DNA of 64,000 nt from Kappaphycus alvarezii (GCA_002205965.3 NADL03000512.1:620001-684000), one strand, 5' to 3'; positions 11,828 through 22,859 are shown, counted from the first letter of the stretch. The notes: generated by a model not told the origin, from the letters alone. Program-made: numbers and translations.

Positions 11828-12830
11828 CTAAAAGACTTTGTTGACAGCAGACGCGGTACTGTGCTCAACAGAGTTCGTTTCCAGGTCATTTTCAGGTACT
11901 ACCACATCAAACCAAGGGACAGCAACCTGGAGAGAAGATCCCTGACCCTTCCGCTCGGCCACTTTTCGCGCATGGCCCTTGCTGCAACTTGAGCTTCTTT
12001 CTGGAGTTACGCCTTTTCTACTCATGCTCTTTTGCCTTCCTTCTACCGATAGGCATACCTGCAGACTTTGAGGAACTTTCCTTCCTGTTCCGGTCTATAA
12101 CCATAGCAGGAGCCTCATTTTTATATCATCACCCTTGACGCTTAACGTACGCGCTCTTCTGGTAACCAGATGAAGTAGGATAATCCCCAGAAGTTCCGTT
12201 CGCGCCGGCCAAAACTTTCTCATAGAAGCGTAAAACGTTCCACACCGCTTGAAACTTGAAGGGCCTGCCAATATCTATTTCCAAAGATTTGATCTTCTTC
12301 CCATTGAAGAAGGCGACGATAAGTCGCAGTATGTCGGGTTCCTTGACATCTGTTTGTTTCTTAGCCAGTACTGTGCTGTGACAAGCAGAAAAAAAGGACG
12401 CAATTATAATGAGCTTGATGCAGCTTTTGACAGAAGCCAGTGGCCTAAGAGAAACATCAAGAGGTTTCAGTGCCTTGTACTTGTTCCATATCTTCTCGCA
12501 GCACGTTGTAGATTCCTGCTCGGAGCCCGCAGTAGGATTTTCAAAGACTCGAACCCATGCCCGAACTGGAGCAACATCTTCGTTGCAGCTTTAGTTGGAG
12601 CCCCATATTTTCATGTGAGGTATTGCTGGGACTATGAGCATTGAAATGCTCGAGTATGTGTATGAGCTTGTGTTCGATGGTGTTTGTGACAAAGATACCA
12701 GCATTGTGAAAAAGGCAGTGCAGAAGTGCCGAAATGGGAGTTTGACAGTATGGTGGTTTTATGATTGGGAAAGGAACGCACGAAGGAGGTGGAGATGTGG
12801 GTAAGTTCCTATCTAGCGCCAAATTGCTCT
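11828..12830 (-). pseudogene. Myb/SANT-like second protein of the Harbinger element
   Basis: On the minus strand, near 12590-12500, the translation reads APVRAWVRVFENPTAGSEQE followed by CCEKIWNKYKALKP. This fits the trihelix/Myb-like ORF2 of plant PIF/Harbinger elements, whose signature is AWxxVSEDPxxGxxQxxxxFWxRV. Downstream (about 12270-12220) IDIGRPFKFQAVWNVLRF matches the KPFxFxHCWxxLK block of the same protein. A basic Ser/Lys/Arg-rich tail reaches about 11830. The known role of this protein is to bring the nuclease to the TIRs and nucleus. Several frame shifts and stops are present. Confidence 0.6.
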
Positions 12831-13439
12831 AAGCGAAGTCCTCTTCCAATGAAAATGTAGCAACTGGAAAGTCAGGTGGCAAACCCAGGGTGCAAAAATC
12901 GTCATTTTAAGCACCTGGGTTTAGCACTTTGGCCCTTTTATTCTTCTTTGGTTGTTTTGGTCCTCCCGGTGGGGAGGGCCAACTCTACAGCAAATCACCA
13001 AATGTGAAATTTTACTTCGATTACCATTAGCCTCAACACTGGTGGAGATGCTCTTACGTTCAAGACCCTTTTAGCACATTTCGGCAGCGTGGTCTCTTAA
13101 CTTGACTTTAAGCGAGTTGCATTTCGCGGACCGCAGTGGTACCAAATCATCTAAGACGCGAATGCCTAGACGACGCAGTGGCATCAGCTCCACATTTCAT
13201 CGGGCATTCGGTTGATCACAGACGGATGTGCTGTCGGAAAGGCCGCAGGAGGCGTTTGCAAGTGAGTATGTTTCCTTATCTTTCTCCGATTCTCCTCTTC
13301 TGAGTGAGTGGCAGGTTCATCGTCTTGGTTTTCTTCTCGTTGTCAAATCTCTGTAAAGGGGCGCTTGTCACACCCGGCGGTGTGAGCCTCACCACGTACT
13401 GTACCTTACATGTCGAAGCACACACCGAGTGAAGCTGAA

Positions 13440-14720
13440 ACCAAATGCAAGCGTCGCCGATCGCTTCGATTAGCGAAAGCGTATGGTTTCATACGTCTTT
13501 TTCCTCTATGAGAAAGTTCTCCAATAACTGCTGCGACCCAATCGGCGCACCGAGGAGCTCAATATCCGCTCTAGAGCAGTTTTTTCTTGAGAAGCGATGC
13601 ACAAGCGACGTTATACGGTGCAAAGGCTGGCCCGGCCAGAAAAGAAGGGGTTTTCGCTGGGGTTCAAACACATGTCCTAGGCGGGTCGTTTGGAGCAGAG
13701 AATGTCAACAGACTTCTCGAGCTCAACGTGTGTATCTTGAGCGTGCAGTTGTCTGCATACCATCGGTTTAGGCTAAGCTGGGTCCGTTCGGCATTCTCTT
13801 TCGCTAATGGGTGCAATACAAGGGGGAAAATCAACATACTGACTGGGTATCCTTGTCATATCTCATCTTGGTCGGTGATGTCCGGTGTACAGTGGACGCG
13901 GCTGCCAAGATCAGCGACGGCGTCCGTCGTGCCTATATCATGTTCAGAAAGTAACAATGCGACCGCGTCTTGGTCGCAGCGTGTCTAACATTACGTCTGC
14001 CGAGAAACGGTTGATGCGTTTTGGGAGTCCACCGAAACTAGCGTGCAATCCTCGTCATCGCAATTGCTGTCGATCTGCCTCTGGACTTCATGTACAATGG
14101 AATCGACTCCGCAGGTTATTCGGTGGCTTCTTGCAAGGGGGCGAGGTATTCCCTTGTGCCATGCAGGACCTCGGGTAGAAGTCAATGTGAACGGCCGCGA
14201 TGTGTGGTGTTTGGACAAGACGTCGCGGGGAGAAATCTTGAATGACTATGAAGGCGCTCCTCAGCGCAGGAGATGGCTATAGTGCAAAATTCTACTCAGA
14301 AAGACGGCGGGTAAGAACCTGGCGCGCTTGCATACTTGCCAAGCAGAAAGCGAATCGCGTAGTGAAGCGGTGGAACTGCCGTTGGGGGAAATATTGCGAC
14401 GTAATGCGGCGTGGGCAGCGAGACGGCCGAAGAACCGGGAACCATCGGTGCCCATGAGCAAGGCAGGACAGGGCAGCGGGTATTCAACAAGTGCGGAGAT
14501 GCCAACTTCTTTGCAGAAGTGTTGGATAGCATTGCATAGGACGTTGTGTCGGCACAGAGGCGGTGTATGCGGCTTCGGTAATATCCGTGGCGTGTTGTAA
14601 GCGGATGCCCCTTTTCGAGATGGGAAGGGATGCTGGGTCCCATTGCAGGAAAATGCGTGTGTTCGTGGACGATTCGGAATGGGCTAGAAGGTGACCGGTC
14701 ACGCAGTGTCACATGCATCG
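13440..14720 (-). pseudogene. Non-LTR-type reverse transcriptase, degenerate
   Basis: Minus-strand translation shows RT blocks in the correct order. CGVDSIVHEVQRQI is followed by CTLVSVDSQNASTVSRQ (about 14130-14000), the NAFNxVSR block that carries the first palm Asp. QGYPVSMLIFPLVLHPL (about 13845) corresponds to QQGDPLGPLLFSL with the Asp changed to Tyr. RWYADNCTLKIHTL (about 13755) is the YADD box with the second Asp changed to Asn. The order VHAVR, NAFN, QQGDPL, YADD matches the other copies in this window. Stops and shifts abound and both palm changes would abolish activity. Confidence 0.65.
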
Positions 14721-15815
14721 CGTGACACGAATAAATTAAAACCGCGAGTGCAAGAATTACACCGGTTTATCATTGATACACCGGTGCAATTCGGCGGTCA
14801 GCAGAAGGGGTTCGGGAGCTTACTGCCTTCGAACCCCAACGTATGAGTAAACATTTTTCTTCACAATGGAAATCCCGCCCCAAGAGCTCGGTTTGATGGG
14901 TTTGCATTTTTGGTAAAGCACAGCTGGTTTGCGAGTGTTTCGATTACGATTACTTCAAGGCAGGGGGGGAATTGGGTGAATCAAAAAGGGTTACTCGAAT
15001 GGGTTGGTATCTTAATTTTCCTGCTAAGGAGCAATCGCACACTAGGACTACTGTAACTGGGGAATTGGGTTGGCTTACTGTGAGTAATGGAAAGGTTGGA
15101 GTGCAGGAGATCACGTCGCAGAGACGAGGAATTCAATTGCAAGTGACCCACAAGGCATTTTGCCGATGTCCTTTACAAATCTTTAAATCGGGTAGATCGC
15201 GCGAGTGATGACCGTTGCATCCCGCTCAGCCGGTGCAGTGCAGTAGATCTTTGCAGAATTACCATATTGAATTACTGGGCACCCTGTAGGATATTCCGGG
15301 CCACAACCGACCACATCTTTCAAATATTAAATTACCCCAAATTTACTGTACCCCCATATTGAATTATACTGTACGTATGCACCGCTCATCGTAGAAAATT
15401 TCTACTTTGTTGGAAAAAAATCGTTGCTTTTACGGCTTCACCGCCAAACTTGATTTACCAATGCGACAACCAATGGTTACCATTGTACAGTTATGTACAG
15501 TATTGTACAGTATTGTACAGTATTGTACAGTAGTACAGTATGTACAGTATTGTACAGTACAGTACAGTGCACCAGAACGCCGTACAGTACCTCCGAAAAT
15601 TGAAGCTGTCGAAATCAACCATCCCAACCTCTGTGATCCACTCATTCTGTCAAAACCAAAACGAAGCGACACAGCGATTGTGATCCAAAATTCCATCCCG
15701 CATGGCGTTTCTTTCTTCCATACCGACGACCAGCTGGCGACAGGTGCCTTTATCCAGACGTGTCGGCCTCGAGCGATCCCCCCGATGAAAGCTGCAGTCT
15801 CCAGAGGCCTTCCTT
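14720..15815. other. Intergenic region upstream of the aquaporin gene
   Basis: No gene recognised. It contains a repeat terminus at 15270-15352 whose sequence (CACCCTGTAGGATATTCCGG, then an A/T-rich CAAATATTAAATTACCCC block) recurs at 22449 and, inverted, at 26061-26124. It also holds the microsatellite at 15486-15570. Promoter elements could not be assigned. Confidence 0.5.
15486..15570. repeat. TGTACAGTAT-type microsatellite
   Basis: Repeating units of TGTACAGTAT and TACAG cover about 85 bp, roughly 250 bp upstream of the aquaporin start. The same TACAGTAC word occurs in clusters at 9448-9500, 19891-19915, 20409-20420, 22535-22590, 24966-25015 and 35940-35990. Confidence 0.85.
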
Positions 15816-17155
15816 ATGTTCCAAGAGCCACCATCAGAGACCTCCTACCTTCTCGATGACTCAACAAGCCAATCCACCCTTCCTGTCTCCCTTGACATCA
15901 ACCAACAAGATCCCCACCGTCGGGGCCAAAATCCAGTCGAGGCAGACCCGGCCCTCATGCCTGGTATTGTGCAGACTACGTCGGACCTCGATCCCCGCGT
16001 GCTCTTCGGTGAATTTCTCAGTACCTTTCTCTTTGTATATCTAAGCGTCAACGCTGCAACCTCTGGCTCACCTATTGCAAACTCGCTAAACAATGCAGCT
16101 GTTATCGCAGCCATAGCAGTTTCCTTTATGCCAGTCAGTGGAGCCCACTTGAATCCCGCTGTCACCCTGGCTCTTGCTATTACCAATCGTGTGTCTTTGA
16201 AACGCGCAATTTTCTTCGTTCCTGTACAGCTGCTAGCGGCAGCCGCTGCCTGTTCGCTTGCCATGGCGCTCGGAGTGCATGTACCTTTTGATGGAATCGC
16301 AAGGGCGCCTCTACTGTCGATGTTCTTCGTGCGTTTTTCGCGGAACTAATTCCAATGTTTATCATTGTGGTTGTCGTGTTTCAAACTGCTGTGGCAACAG
16401 AAAAGGAAGGCGGTGTCGGAAACAAGTTGGCGGCCTTGTATATTGGACTCGCAGTGCTTGCATGTGCTGGAACATTTACAACAGGCGTGTTCAACCCGGC
16501 GCGCGCATTTGGTCCCGCCTTGGTTACCAAAAACTTCGTTGGCCACTGGGTGTATTGGGTTGGACCGTTTGTGGGAGCAAGTTTTGCAGCTCTGGTAAGT
16601 CTCATAAGTGAAGTTGCTGATTTGGTCGACATGGTGAACGAGGTCCTCTGAGCTGACCGTGCTTATTTTTCCAACTTTATTATCGCGACATGGCAGATTT
16701 CTGAGCATTTATTCCTTGCGCCAGCCTCAAAAAGACAGCCAAACAGTTGGCTTGCGATAATTGAAAGGAGATCCGCTGCAATGGGTTCTCGAATCAAGAA
16801 TCTCGGAGTTGCTGGAATAATTGCCTATGGCGTCTTGAATACGTTGTACTACGGCTCTGTATTTTCTTTCATGATGTTCAAAGTATGCTGAGTGAAACTT
16901 CAATTTCGTCGCAGTTTGGAAATGTAGAATGTCGTCGATCTCAGATTCTGACAACTGCGGTTTGGAATTCAATGTTGTGGATTCGCTGATTGCGTACAGA
17001 TTGGTTGGAGTAGCGGAGCGAGCGGCTTGGCTCAGGCTTGGGTTGTAACATGGTCACTTTCTCAGATCACTAAGCCAATTCGATTCGGTTTGAGCCTAGC
17101 CCTGGCACCGTTTGTTGAGCGACTGCTAAAGGCTAGAAGACTTACAGGCGAATAG
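15816..17155 (+). CDS. Aquaporin with fused C-terminal membrane domain, two introns, one frameshift
   Basis: A MIP-family channel for water or small solutes. The start at 15816 gives an N-tail of about 65 residues, then helix 1 (VLFGEFLSTFLFVYLSVNA), the first NPA half-helix (SGAHLNPAVTLALA, about 16135) and the second (TTGVFNPARAFGPAL, about 16485), then HWVYWVGPFVGASFAAL. A one-base frame loss near 16290 splits the two halves. GTAAGT at 16595 and an AG at 16696 bound a 102-nt intron; splicing gives AALISEHLFLAP, which fits the usual end of helix 6. The frame then stays open through GVAGIIAYGVLNTLYY, a second GT-AG intron at 16883-16999, and LAQAWVVTWSLSQITKPIR, ending at TAG 17155. This tail resembles a plant and algal membrane protein family that I recall with GVAGxLSYGLLNTxYY and WAGSQVTK motifs; I cannot name it. 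The fusion is inferred from frame continuity only. It converges on ZW10. Confidence 0.75.
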
Positions 17156-17439
17156 GTCCAGTAGGATTTGAGGAAAGCTCAATATAATCGGGCAGCATCA
17201 GCGAAAAATTTTGCTGCGGTAGGACAAGCGAAGTCTTGTTTCATCGTGAGGAATCAGTGAAAGGACATATAATATGAAACGGTGCAACCATGTTACAGCA
17301 AAAGACGTCCATGTCAGTGCAGTAGTGGAACATCGAAAGTGCTAGCAAAAGTTTTGGGAGGATATGCTTATGTACATTAGTTATGTTTAGTTTCAATACG
17401 GAATCACCAGTTGTCGTTATCCCAATCACCAGTTTCCTG

Positions 17440-19668
17440 TCTAGACTGATGTCTAAGTCCTTAATGAAGCTCGCGCGAAGGGGAGTATCTTCGAAAATCC
17501 CTTTGATGAAATGCTCAACCTCATTTCGACTGACAAGGCGTTGTATTTCCCCGACCTAAAAGCTGTGCGATGTCCTCCATTCGAGCATTGAGTATCTCGC
17601 GAATGACGTGAAGACGTTTTTGACTACGTCTCATCTGTACGACAATGTCGGGTGGTGCCGCTCCCGCACGAAGACTCTCCATACCTTTCACGTGCTGCAT
17701 AAGATTCTCAACATTTCTATTTGCGTCAAGGAGTATCGAGTCGATCTGCTCACAACCATCCGCGCTTATCTCTGGCAACGCTGCAACTTCACTGCAAAGC
17801 ATTGATAGATACTTGTCGAGCAGTCGAGCGGCTGCTATTTCCGCTATTTCAGTCGGCACGATATCAGCAAAAACAGTTACAACTTCTCTCATAGCATTAA
17901 ATGCCGCAGAGAGCGCTGAGCCACGCTGAATCCTTGCCAAAGTTCCATATGCCCCAAGCGCACCATTTCGACAGGCGGCGTTCAAGTTTTCAACCAGCCG
18001 CTGTTCTGCAGTTCTGCGAATTACTGTCATTGCCTTGTGGGCCACTTGTTCCAAGCTCTCTATTTCGGTTAGTAATTCCGGTGATGATTCTGATTCCGCT
18101 GCAGAAACACGTGCGGAATGAGCAAACATTGAACAGTCGTTGTAATATAATGCCTTCAATCGGAGACTTGCCCTAAGATCATCTCCATGTTGAAGAGGTA
18201 CATCCTCACGATACGAGCTCAGACACTCGATTGCTGCGGAATTTAATGCAGCAGCGACTCCCGGCGAGCCGCCTTGCAGCGCATGAACAGCGTCCTTCCT
18301 AGATGACAAAAACACGTCGTGCACGATGATGGCGGTGCGTGTGACTAGACAAGGGGCAAAGTAGTCCAACGGGCGTTGCTCTCGCGGAATGTATTCCTGA
18401 GCAGAGAGCGGACACTCCACCATTTCGTTATTGTCATGTCTCGCAGCTGCAAAAGACGCAATCGCTCGTCGAGCGGCCAGCACAGCCTGAACACGGCATT
18501 CAGAGCCAACCTTAGCCTCCAAAGCATCCATCTCTACGCAAAGACAAATGATTGCGAGCCTCTGGATCTGATAGCAGCCTGCAATACCTTCGCTGACGCA
18601 GTGACAGCTACACGACTTCGAAGTGCTTCCCGCGGCACCCCGGCTTCCGAGTTTTGGTCACGCTTGCTTGAAAGGACGACAGAAGGGGGCAAGACATGCT
18701 CTGAAAACCAAGAATGCATTGCGAGGATAGGTCATTGGAGAAGGCGCTACCCACAACATAATCGCGCAGAACGTCGTATATTTGAGTGCCCTGGCGACAG
18801 CGTTTGAGATGTCTAGTTGATCACTCATGCATCAACTTCGGGTCAGTAAGGTTCTCAATGTCGTCTAAATCAAATTCCAGCAGCTCTGTGGACGAGCCGT
18901 TCTCAATTGTCCACTCCAAGGTACAACCTAACTCTGTTTCACTCTGAAAGAAGAGGGTTGCCTTTGCAATACCATCGGCGACCTCATTGCGGAGCAACTC
19001 TGAGACAAGGGAAGCTATGGAATCTTTCAACAAACCCGCTTTGGAAAGTGCCAAGGACGCTTCGCCAATCTCAAGTTGTGAAGCAGACTGAGCTGTAACA
19101 ATTTTCCCCCGTGCAATGACTGCATTGGCACGGATCTCAAAGGTATCCATGTAGCGAGACTTCATCATCGCAGTAATCTCATCTGCGCGTTCCTCTAGTT
19201 CGGCGACGGTTCGAACCAGTTGGGGCCTGCCGATTCGACAGCAACGGCGATCGCCGACTCGAGTACGGCACCGATTTCCTGCAATTTCGGAAAATCCAAG
19301 CAAGCAATATCATCCGAGGCAATGAGGGCATCAGCAACAGTAACAAAAGGAACAAGGGCGACGGAGAGGTCCTCAAGGGCATCCCTTTTTCGGGCGTCAA
19401 GGCGAGCGCGCTGGGCGAGTTGACGCGAACTTTCAGTAATGTCATCGAGGGATTCTCCTAGCATTTCAAGTTCCGTGTTGAGAGATTCGGCATTGGAGAG
19501 GAGGATCTGGTGTCGGTCTCTTGTTTCCGTGAGGTAGTCGGGGCTGATGCGATGGCGGCTTCGACGGCGGCTTCGGCATCAGATACGCGCTTCTTGCAGC
19601 GGTCCTCGAGAAGACGAGCTTGCTCGCCACCGCGCAGGGCCTCGTCGAGTATGTGTGTTTCTACCATG
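17440..19668 (-). CDS. ZW10: ZW10-like kinetochore / Dsl1-NRZ tethering subunit, frameshifted
   Basis: ZW10 acts in the NRZ/Dsl1 tether for Golgi-to-ER vesicles and, in many eukaryotes, in the RZZ kinetochore complex. Reading from the Met at 19667 the pieces follow in collinear order. They are a coiled-coil N-terminus (EDRCKKRVSDAEAAVEAA; LDDITESSRQLAQRARLDAR), LEWTIENGSSTELLEFDLDD (about 18900), a segment at 18719-18534, then a 336-residue frame (18531-17521). That frame contains the ALYYNDCSMFAHS block, which corresponds to the conserved LHNNCxYxAHH of ZW10. The end, RNEVEHFIKGIFEDTPLR (about 17525-17470), matches the plant ZW10 terminus TEVQDFIKAIFTDSPLR. About 740 residues in total, the usual family length. 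The frame breaks near 19460, 19200, 18820, 18532 and 17521 each need only a one- or two-base change, so sequencing error is plausible. No splice sites were needed. Confidence 0.8.
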
Positions 19669-19669
19669 G

Positions 19670-20500
19670 CGATTGGGAAAGCGCGGAGCAATGTGCGGGA
19701 GGAATGGAAGGTAGAAGGTGCTCGTAGCAGGAAGATGTGAGACGACGTGCGACTGCGTTGTGCTGGAAGAGGAAAAAGGGCAGTAATGGTGTTTTATTGG
19801 GGAATAAACGATTGGTCATAAGCGCGAAAAGACTTGGTTTTTGTTTTTCATTTTCATTTTGGGGCATGATAAACTGCAATATTCTCCCAAGTACTGTACT
19901 GTACTGTAGTGTACTTGGCCATAGCAAGCACTTGTGGTACAAGACTTTGCCTGTCCTACATATGTTTCATTATTTAATGTGGTCGCAAATTTTTCGAGCG
20001 TGGAGGCATTGACAACAAGAGTGTTCACACTCTTTGGACTGCAGGTAAACTGTATTCGAGTGCCTCTGATGGCGCTCCGCGTCTTGTTTTGCAGTCAAGT
20101 TTGATCCGTGAGGGTAGTAGCGGCGTAAGGACTTTCTGATAAAATCAACAACACAATCAGCCGACATGACTCTTCTGTCATGCTTACTTGAACATTAGAG
20201 GTGCTTCACTTTCCCCGCACTCAGACTCCTCTGTATTGAATACTATTAGGGGCATTTGATGGACGAGGAGTGGAGCCCGCTTGTTTGTACGGAGTTGTCG
20301 GAGTAATGCGCCCGTTTTTGATTGCTAGGCGATGAATTCGCTTCATGAAATGGAAATCAAATCTGACTCACAGCATGATGAGGCTGCGTTGCTTTATTCC
20401 AGCACCTATACAGTACAGTAAATGTATCTAAATTCTTTTTTTTTCAAGGTATGTACTCTAGAGACAAGAGGTCCTCCCATCATACACTACTTCAAGCTTT
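19670..20500. other. Spacer between ZW10 and the histidine phosphatase (divergent)
   Basis: No gene seen. Both flanking genes point outward, so promoters for both should lie here. It contains a TACTG/TGTAC cluster at 19891-19915 (GTACTGTACTGTACTG), a short TACAGTACAGTA at 20409-20420, and a poly-T run near 20437. No E2F-like site was seen. Confidence 0.5.
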
Positions 20501-21376
20501 ATGACTATTCGTGAGTCACTGCTGCGTTGCGATTCTTCAAGCTGCCAGCGCAAACTCCCAACGTTTATCAACCTATTCGACTCAACGTCTGCCCTCCTCA
20601 CCGAGCAATCCCCAAAACCAATCCCCACCTCACAACCCCTCCATCCGCCACGCCGGCATCCTCAACACCTACCCTCCAGCTCTCCACATCCAACATATCG
20701 ACACCTCTTCGAAACTCACATGGCGCCTCGAACAGTCTACATCGCGCGCCATGGGGAGCGCCTCGACTTTGTGGATCGCACCTGGTTCCGCCAGTCCGCC
20801 ACTCCCCACGACCCGCCTCTCACCACCCGCGGCAAACAACAGGCCACGGACCTCGGCCGCAAGCTAGCCTCACTCAACATCAAGCACATCTTCACTTCGC
20901 CCTTTTCCCGTTGTGTCAACACAGCCAGCAATGCCGCCGCTGTCATATCCCCGCATATCAAGGTGCATATTGAACCTGGGTTATGTGAATGGCTTAATGC
21001 CGTGTGGTATAGGCATTCGGAAAAGGGGCCCATCTGGCGTACTGTCGAGAGTCTTGCCGCTGAATTTTCCAATGTCGATGCCTCTTATACACCCATCTTT
21101 CCTATGTCGCATAATTTTGACGCGTACCCGGAATCTTTGGACAAGCTGAATAGGCGGTGTGACAAGACTTACCGCACCGTTTTGGATATGGTCCAGGGCG
21201 ATGGCGATGTCCTGCTGGTGGGACACGGGTCGAGTATCGATTCTTTGATCAAAATCTTAGTTCCCAACGCTCCTGATGAGCCAATAACTTGTAAGTGGGT
21301 ACAACACCTTTTACACATTGCTCCACTGGAGGTAGCAGTTGATGACCGAATCAGCACTGCGCGTGTGGCTCGCTAG
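20501..21376 (+). CDS. Histidine phosphatase superfamily (phosphoglycerate-mutase-like) protein
   Basis: The catalytic N-terminal motif RTVYIARHGERLDF lies just after an internal Met at 20720; RHG carries the phospho-accepting His. LTTRGKQQATDLG and FTSPFSRCVNTASN follow, typical of the branch that includes UBASH3/STS-like and fungal/plant RHG phosphatases. The second catalytic His is in VLLVGHGSSID (about 21215). The frame is open from 20501, which adds 73 Ser/Pro/His-rich residues before RHG. These could be a transit peptide or 5' UTR, and 20720 is the safer start. The C-terminus after PDEPIT does not look like the family. A consensus GTAAGT donor sits exactly there at 21291, so the true end may be spliced, for example to the AG at 21338. 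Substrate unknown. Confidence 0.75.
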   Translation: MTIRESLLRCDSSSCQRKLPTFINLFDSTSALLTEQSPKPIPTSQPLHPPRRHPQHLPSSSPHPTYRHLFETHMAPRTVYIARHGERLDFVDRTWFRQSATPHDPPLTTRGKQQATDLGRKLASLNIKHIFTSPFSRCVNTASNAAAVISPHIKVHIEPGLCEWLNAVWYRHSEKGPIWRTVESLAAEFSNVDASYTPIFPMSHNFDAYPESLDKLNRRCDKTYRTVLDMVQGDGDVLLVGHGSSIDSLIKILVPNAPDEPITCKWVQHLLHIAPLEVAVDDRISTARVAR

Positions 21377-21726
21377 AGCACTGACTGTTTTCGTACGTCT
21401 GTATGTTTGTGTTTGAATGAAATGGCCAAGATTGCTGTCTTACTGAGTGCATACCGACGTCAGAGGAGTTCAAGTATAAGCTTGGTATGCATTGCGATGC
21501 AAGTTTTCTCTCAAACCCTGCGAATAAGGACGAAACCAGATATGTAATGTGCTTCGATCTTTGTCGTTGCCGTCTTGATGGCAACAACGCAACGATCCAC
21601 ACCATTGACAGGAATGGTAGTCTTAATCCCTTGCGTTTCGCCTGTTTGCATGTTTTCCTTTCGGTTGTTCAGATAGCCAATATTAAAATCGAATGAAACA
21701 TTTTTTCTGACGAGTTTGGGAGGGGG

Positions 21727-22299
21727 ATGTATCGCCCGTGTCGCGCCTCACTTGCGACAGTGTGCAGGACGACAGCTGCAACGAAGAAAATCAGAACATG
21801 GTTACATACCGTACACTGCCATCCAGGCTATTTGCAAGGTACCGGACTTTCGTACCACCCCTGGACAAACGTATCCGTATCTTTTAGCATGATCAGGACG
21901 ACAACTACCATTATGTTGTAGTGGTGGCCATGAATCCGGATGAACGGACATCCTCACTCCCTGGCTATACGGCCGAACGCCCTGGGCTTCACAGTACCGA
22001 GATCGCCGTCGACGTTGCTGTTGCCTACCCCCGCATGCCGCCACATTTCGCCAAGTACGGTTGCTGCAGGCGCTGCCGCAACACTCGCAGAGCGCGACAA
22101 ACATCGTCATTACGGCACTTACTGCAACCAAAAAGATATCCTCCTCTCCCCCGTCGGGATTGATATCTGTAGCGCCCTGGGCGACGACGGCAAGGGCTTT
22201 TTCCGCCGCCTTGCTTCCTTCGCTGCTTCCCGTCGCGGTTCCTCCCTCAACAGGAGCTCCACGACTTTGTTACCCGTTTCGCATTTAATCTCCAAATAA
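21727..22299 (+). pseudogene. RT C-terminal domain fragment
   Basis: Plus-strand frames show IAVDVAVAYPRMP (about 22005), AAGAAATLAERDKHRHYGTY (about 22065) and PVGIDICSALGDDGKGFFRR, ending at 22299. The pattern AxGAAxxxAERxKHxxY then PxxxxxxGALGxDxxxFLR is that of the tail of non-LTR-type RT proteins and parallels 9819-10260 and 24175-24498, although it belongs to a different sublineage. No palm domain is left upstream. Confidence 0.5.
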
Positions 22300-22448
22300 T
22301 GCAGGCGCGACAGGTTTCTACCCGCCGCCCGCATCCATAGTTAATTTATGAATACCCTCCGCACGCCTCTGTGAGACATTGTACAACCTATAAAGATTTA
22401 CCACGACTTCAGCCGGCTTTGTAGGGTAATTTTAGAGGTATTACTGCG

Positions 22449-22520
22449 CACCCTGTAGGATATTTCGGGCCACAACCGACCATATTTTTCAAATATTAAA
22501 TCACCCCACATTTTCCCCTA
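22449..22520 (+). repeat. Left copy of ~65-70 bp inverted repeat (also 26061-26124, 15280-15352)
   Basis: CACCCTGTAGGATATTTCGG, then GCCACAACCGACCATATTTT and an A/T-rich stretch ending TTTTCCCC. The complementary sequence lies at 26061-26124 and a third, direct copy at 15280-15352. The pair could be termini of a 3.7-kb element that contains the piggyBac-like remnant. Confidence 0.65.
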
Positions 22521-22859
22521 CAGCTCTTGTACAGTATATTGTACTGTACAGTACTGTACAGCACTGGTCACATGTTATGTACTGTACAGTAGGGAGTTAA
22601 CGGCACAGCAGAATTCTGCAATGATTCTGAAACTAAACTCCAGCAATGATAAATTTGACATCGCTCACATGAAGGACAGTACCACTTTGGTATGGAATAG
22701 GAGGAAAATGAATTGAGAAAGATCTTCCTCACTATATCACCTTTAATAAGAAATCGGAAAATGGTTGCGAGCTTAGGACTGCGCCGCTTGCGGAATGAGT
22801 GGATTCAGGCTTCGTATAAAGTTTTGGAATTTAGCAAAAAATGGTATTGAAAACAGAAG

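Larger units (their letters stand above)
10283..13053 (+). mobile_element. PIF/Harbinger transposon with perfect TIRs and TTA duplication
   Basis: TTA at 10280-10282 precedes GAGCATCTCCACCAGT. The exact reverse complement of this 16-mer ends at 13053 and is followed by TTA at 13054-13056. A 3-bp TWA duplication and a GAGCATCTCCA terminus are diagnostic of PIF/Harbinger. The 2.77-kb element holds both proteins expected of an autonomous copy: a DDE nuclease on the plus strand and a Myb/SANT-like protein on the minus strand, in convergent arrangement. Ends are intact, though both frames are interrupted. Confidence 0.9.

Noticed and set aside
18376..18807. Plus-strand ORFs opposite ZW10
   Set aside because: Shadow frames of the ZW10 coding strand, with no domain.
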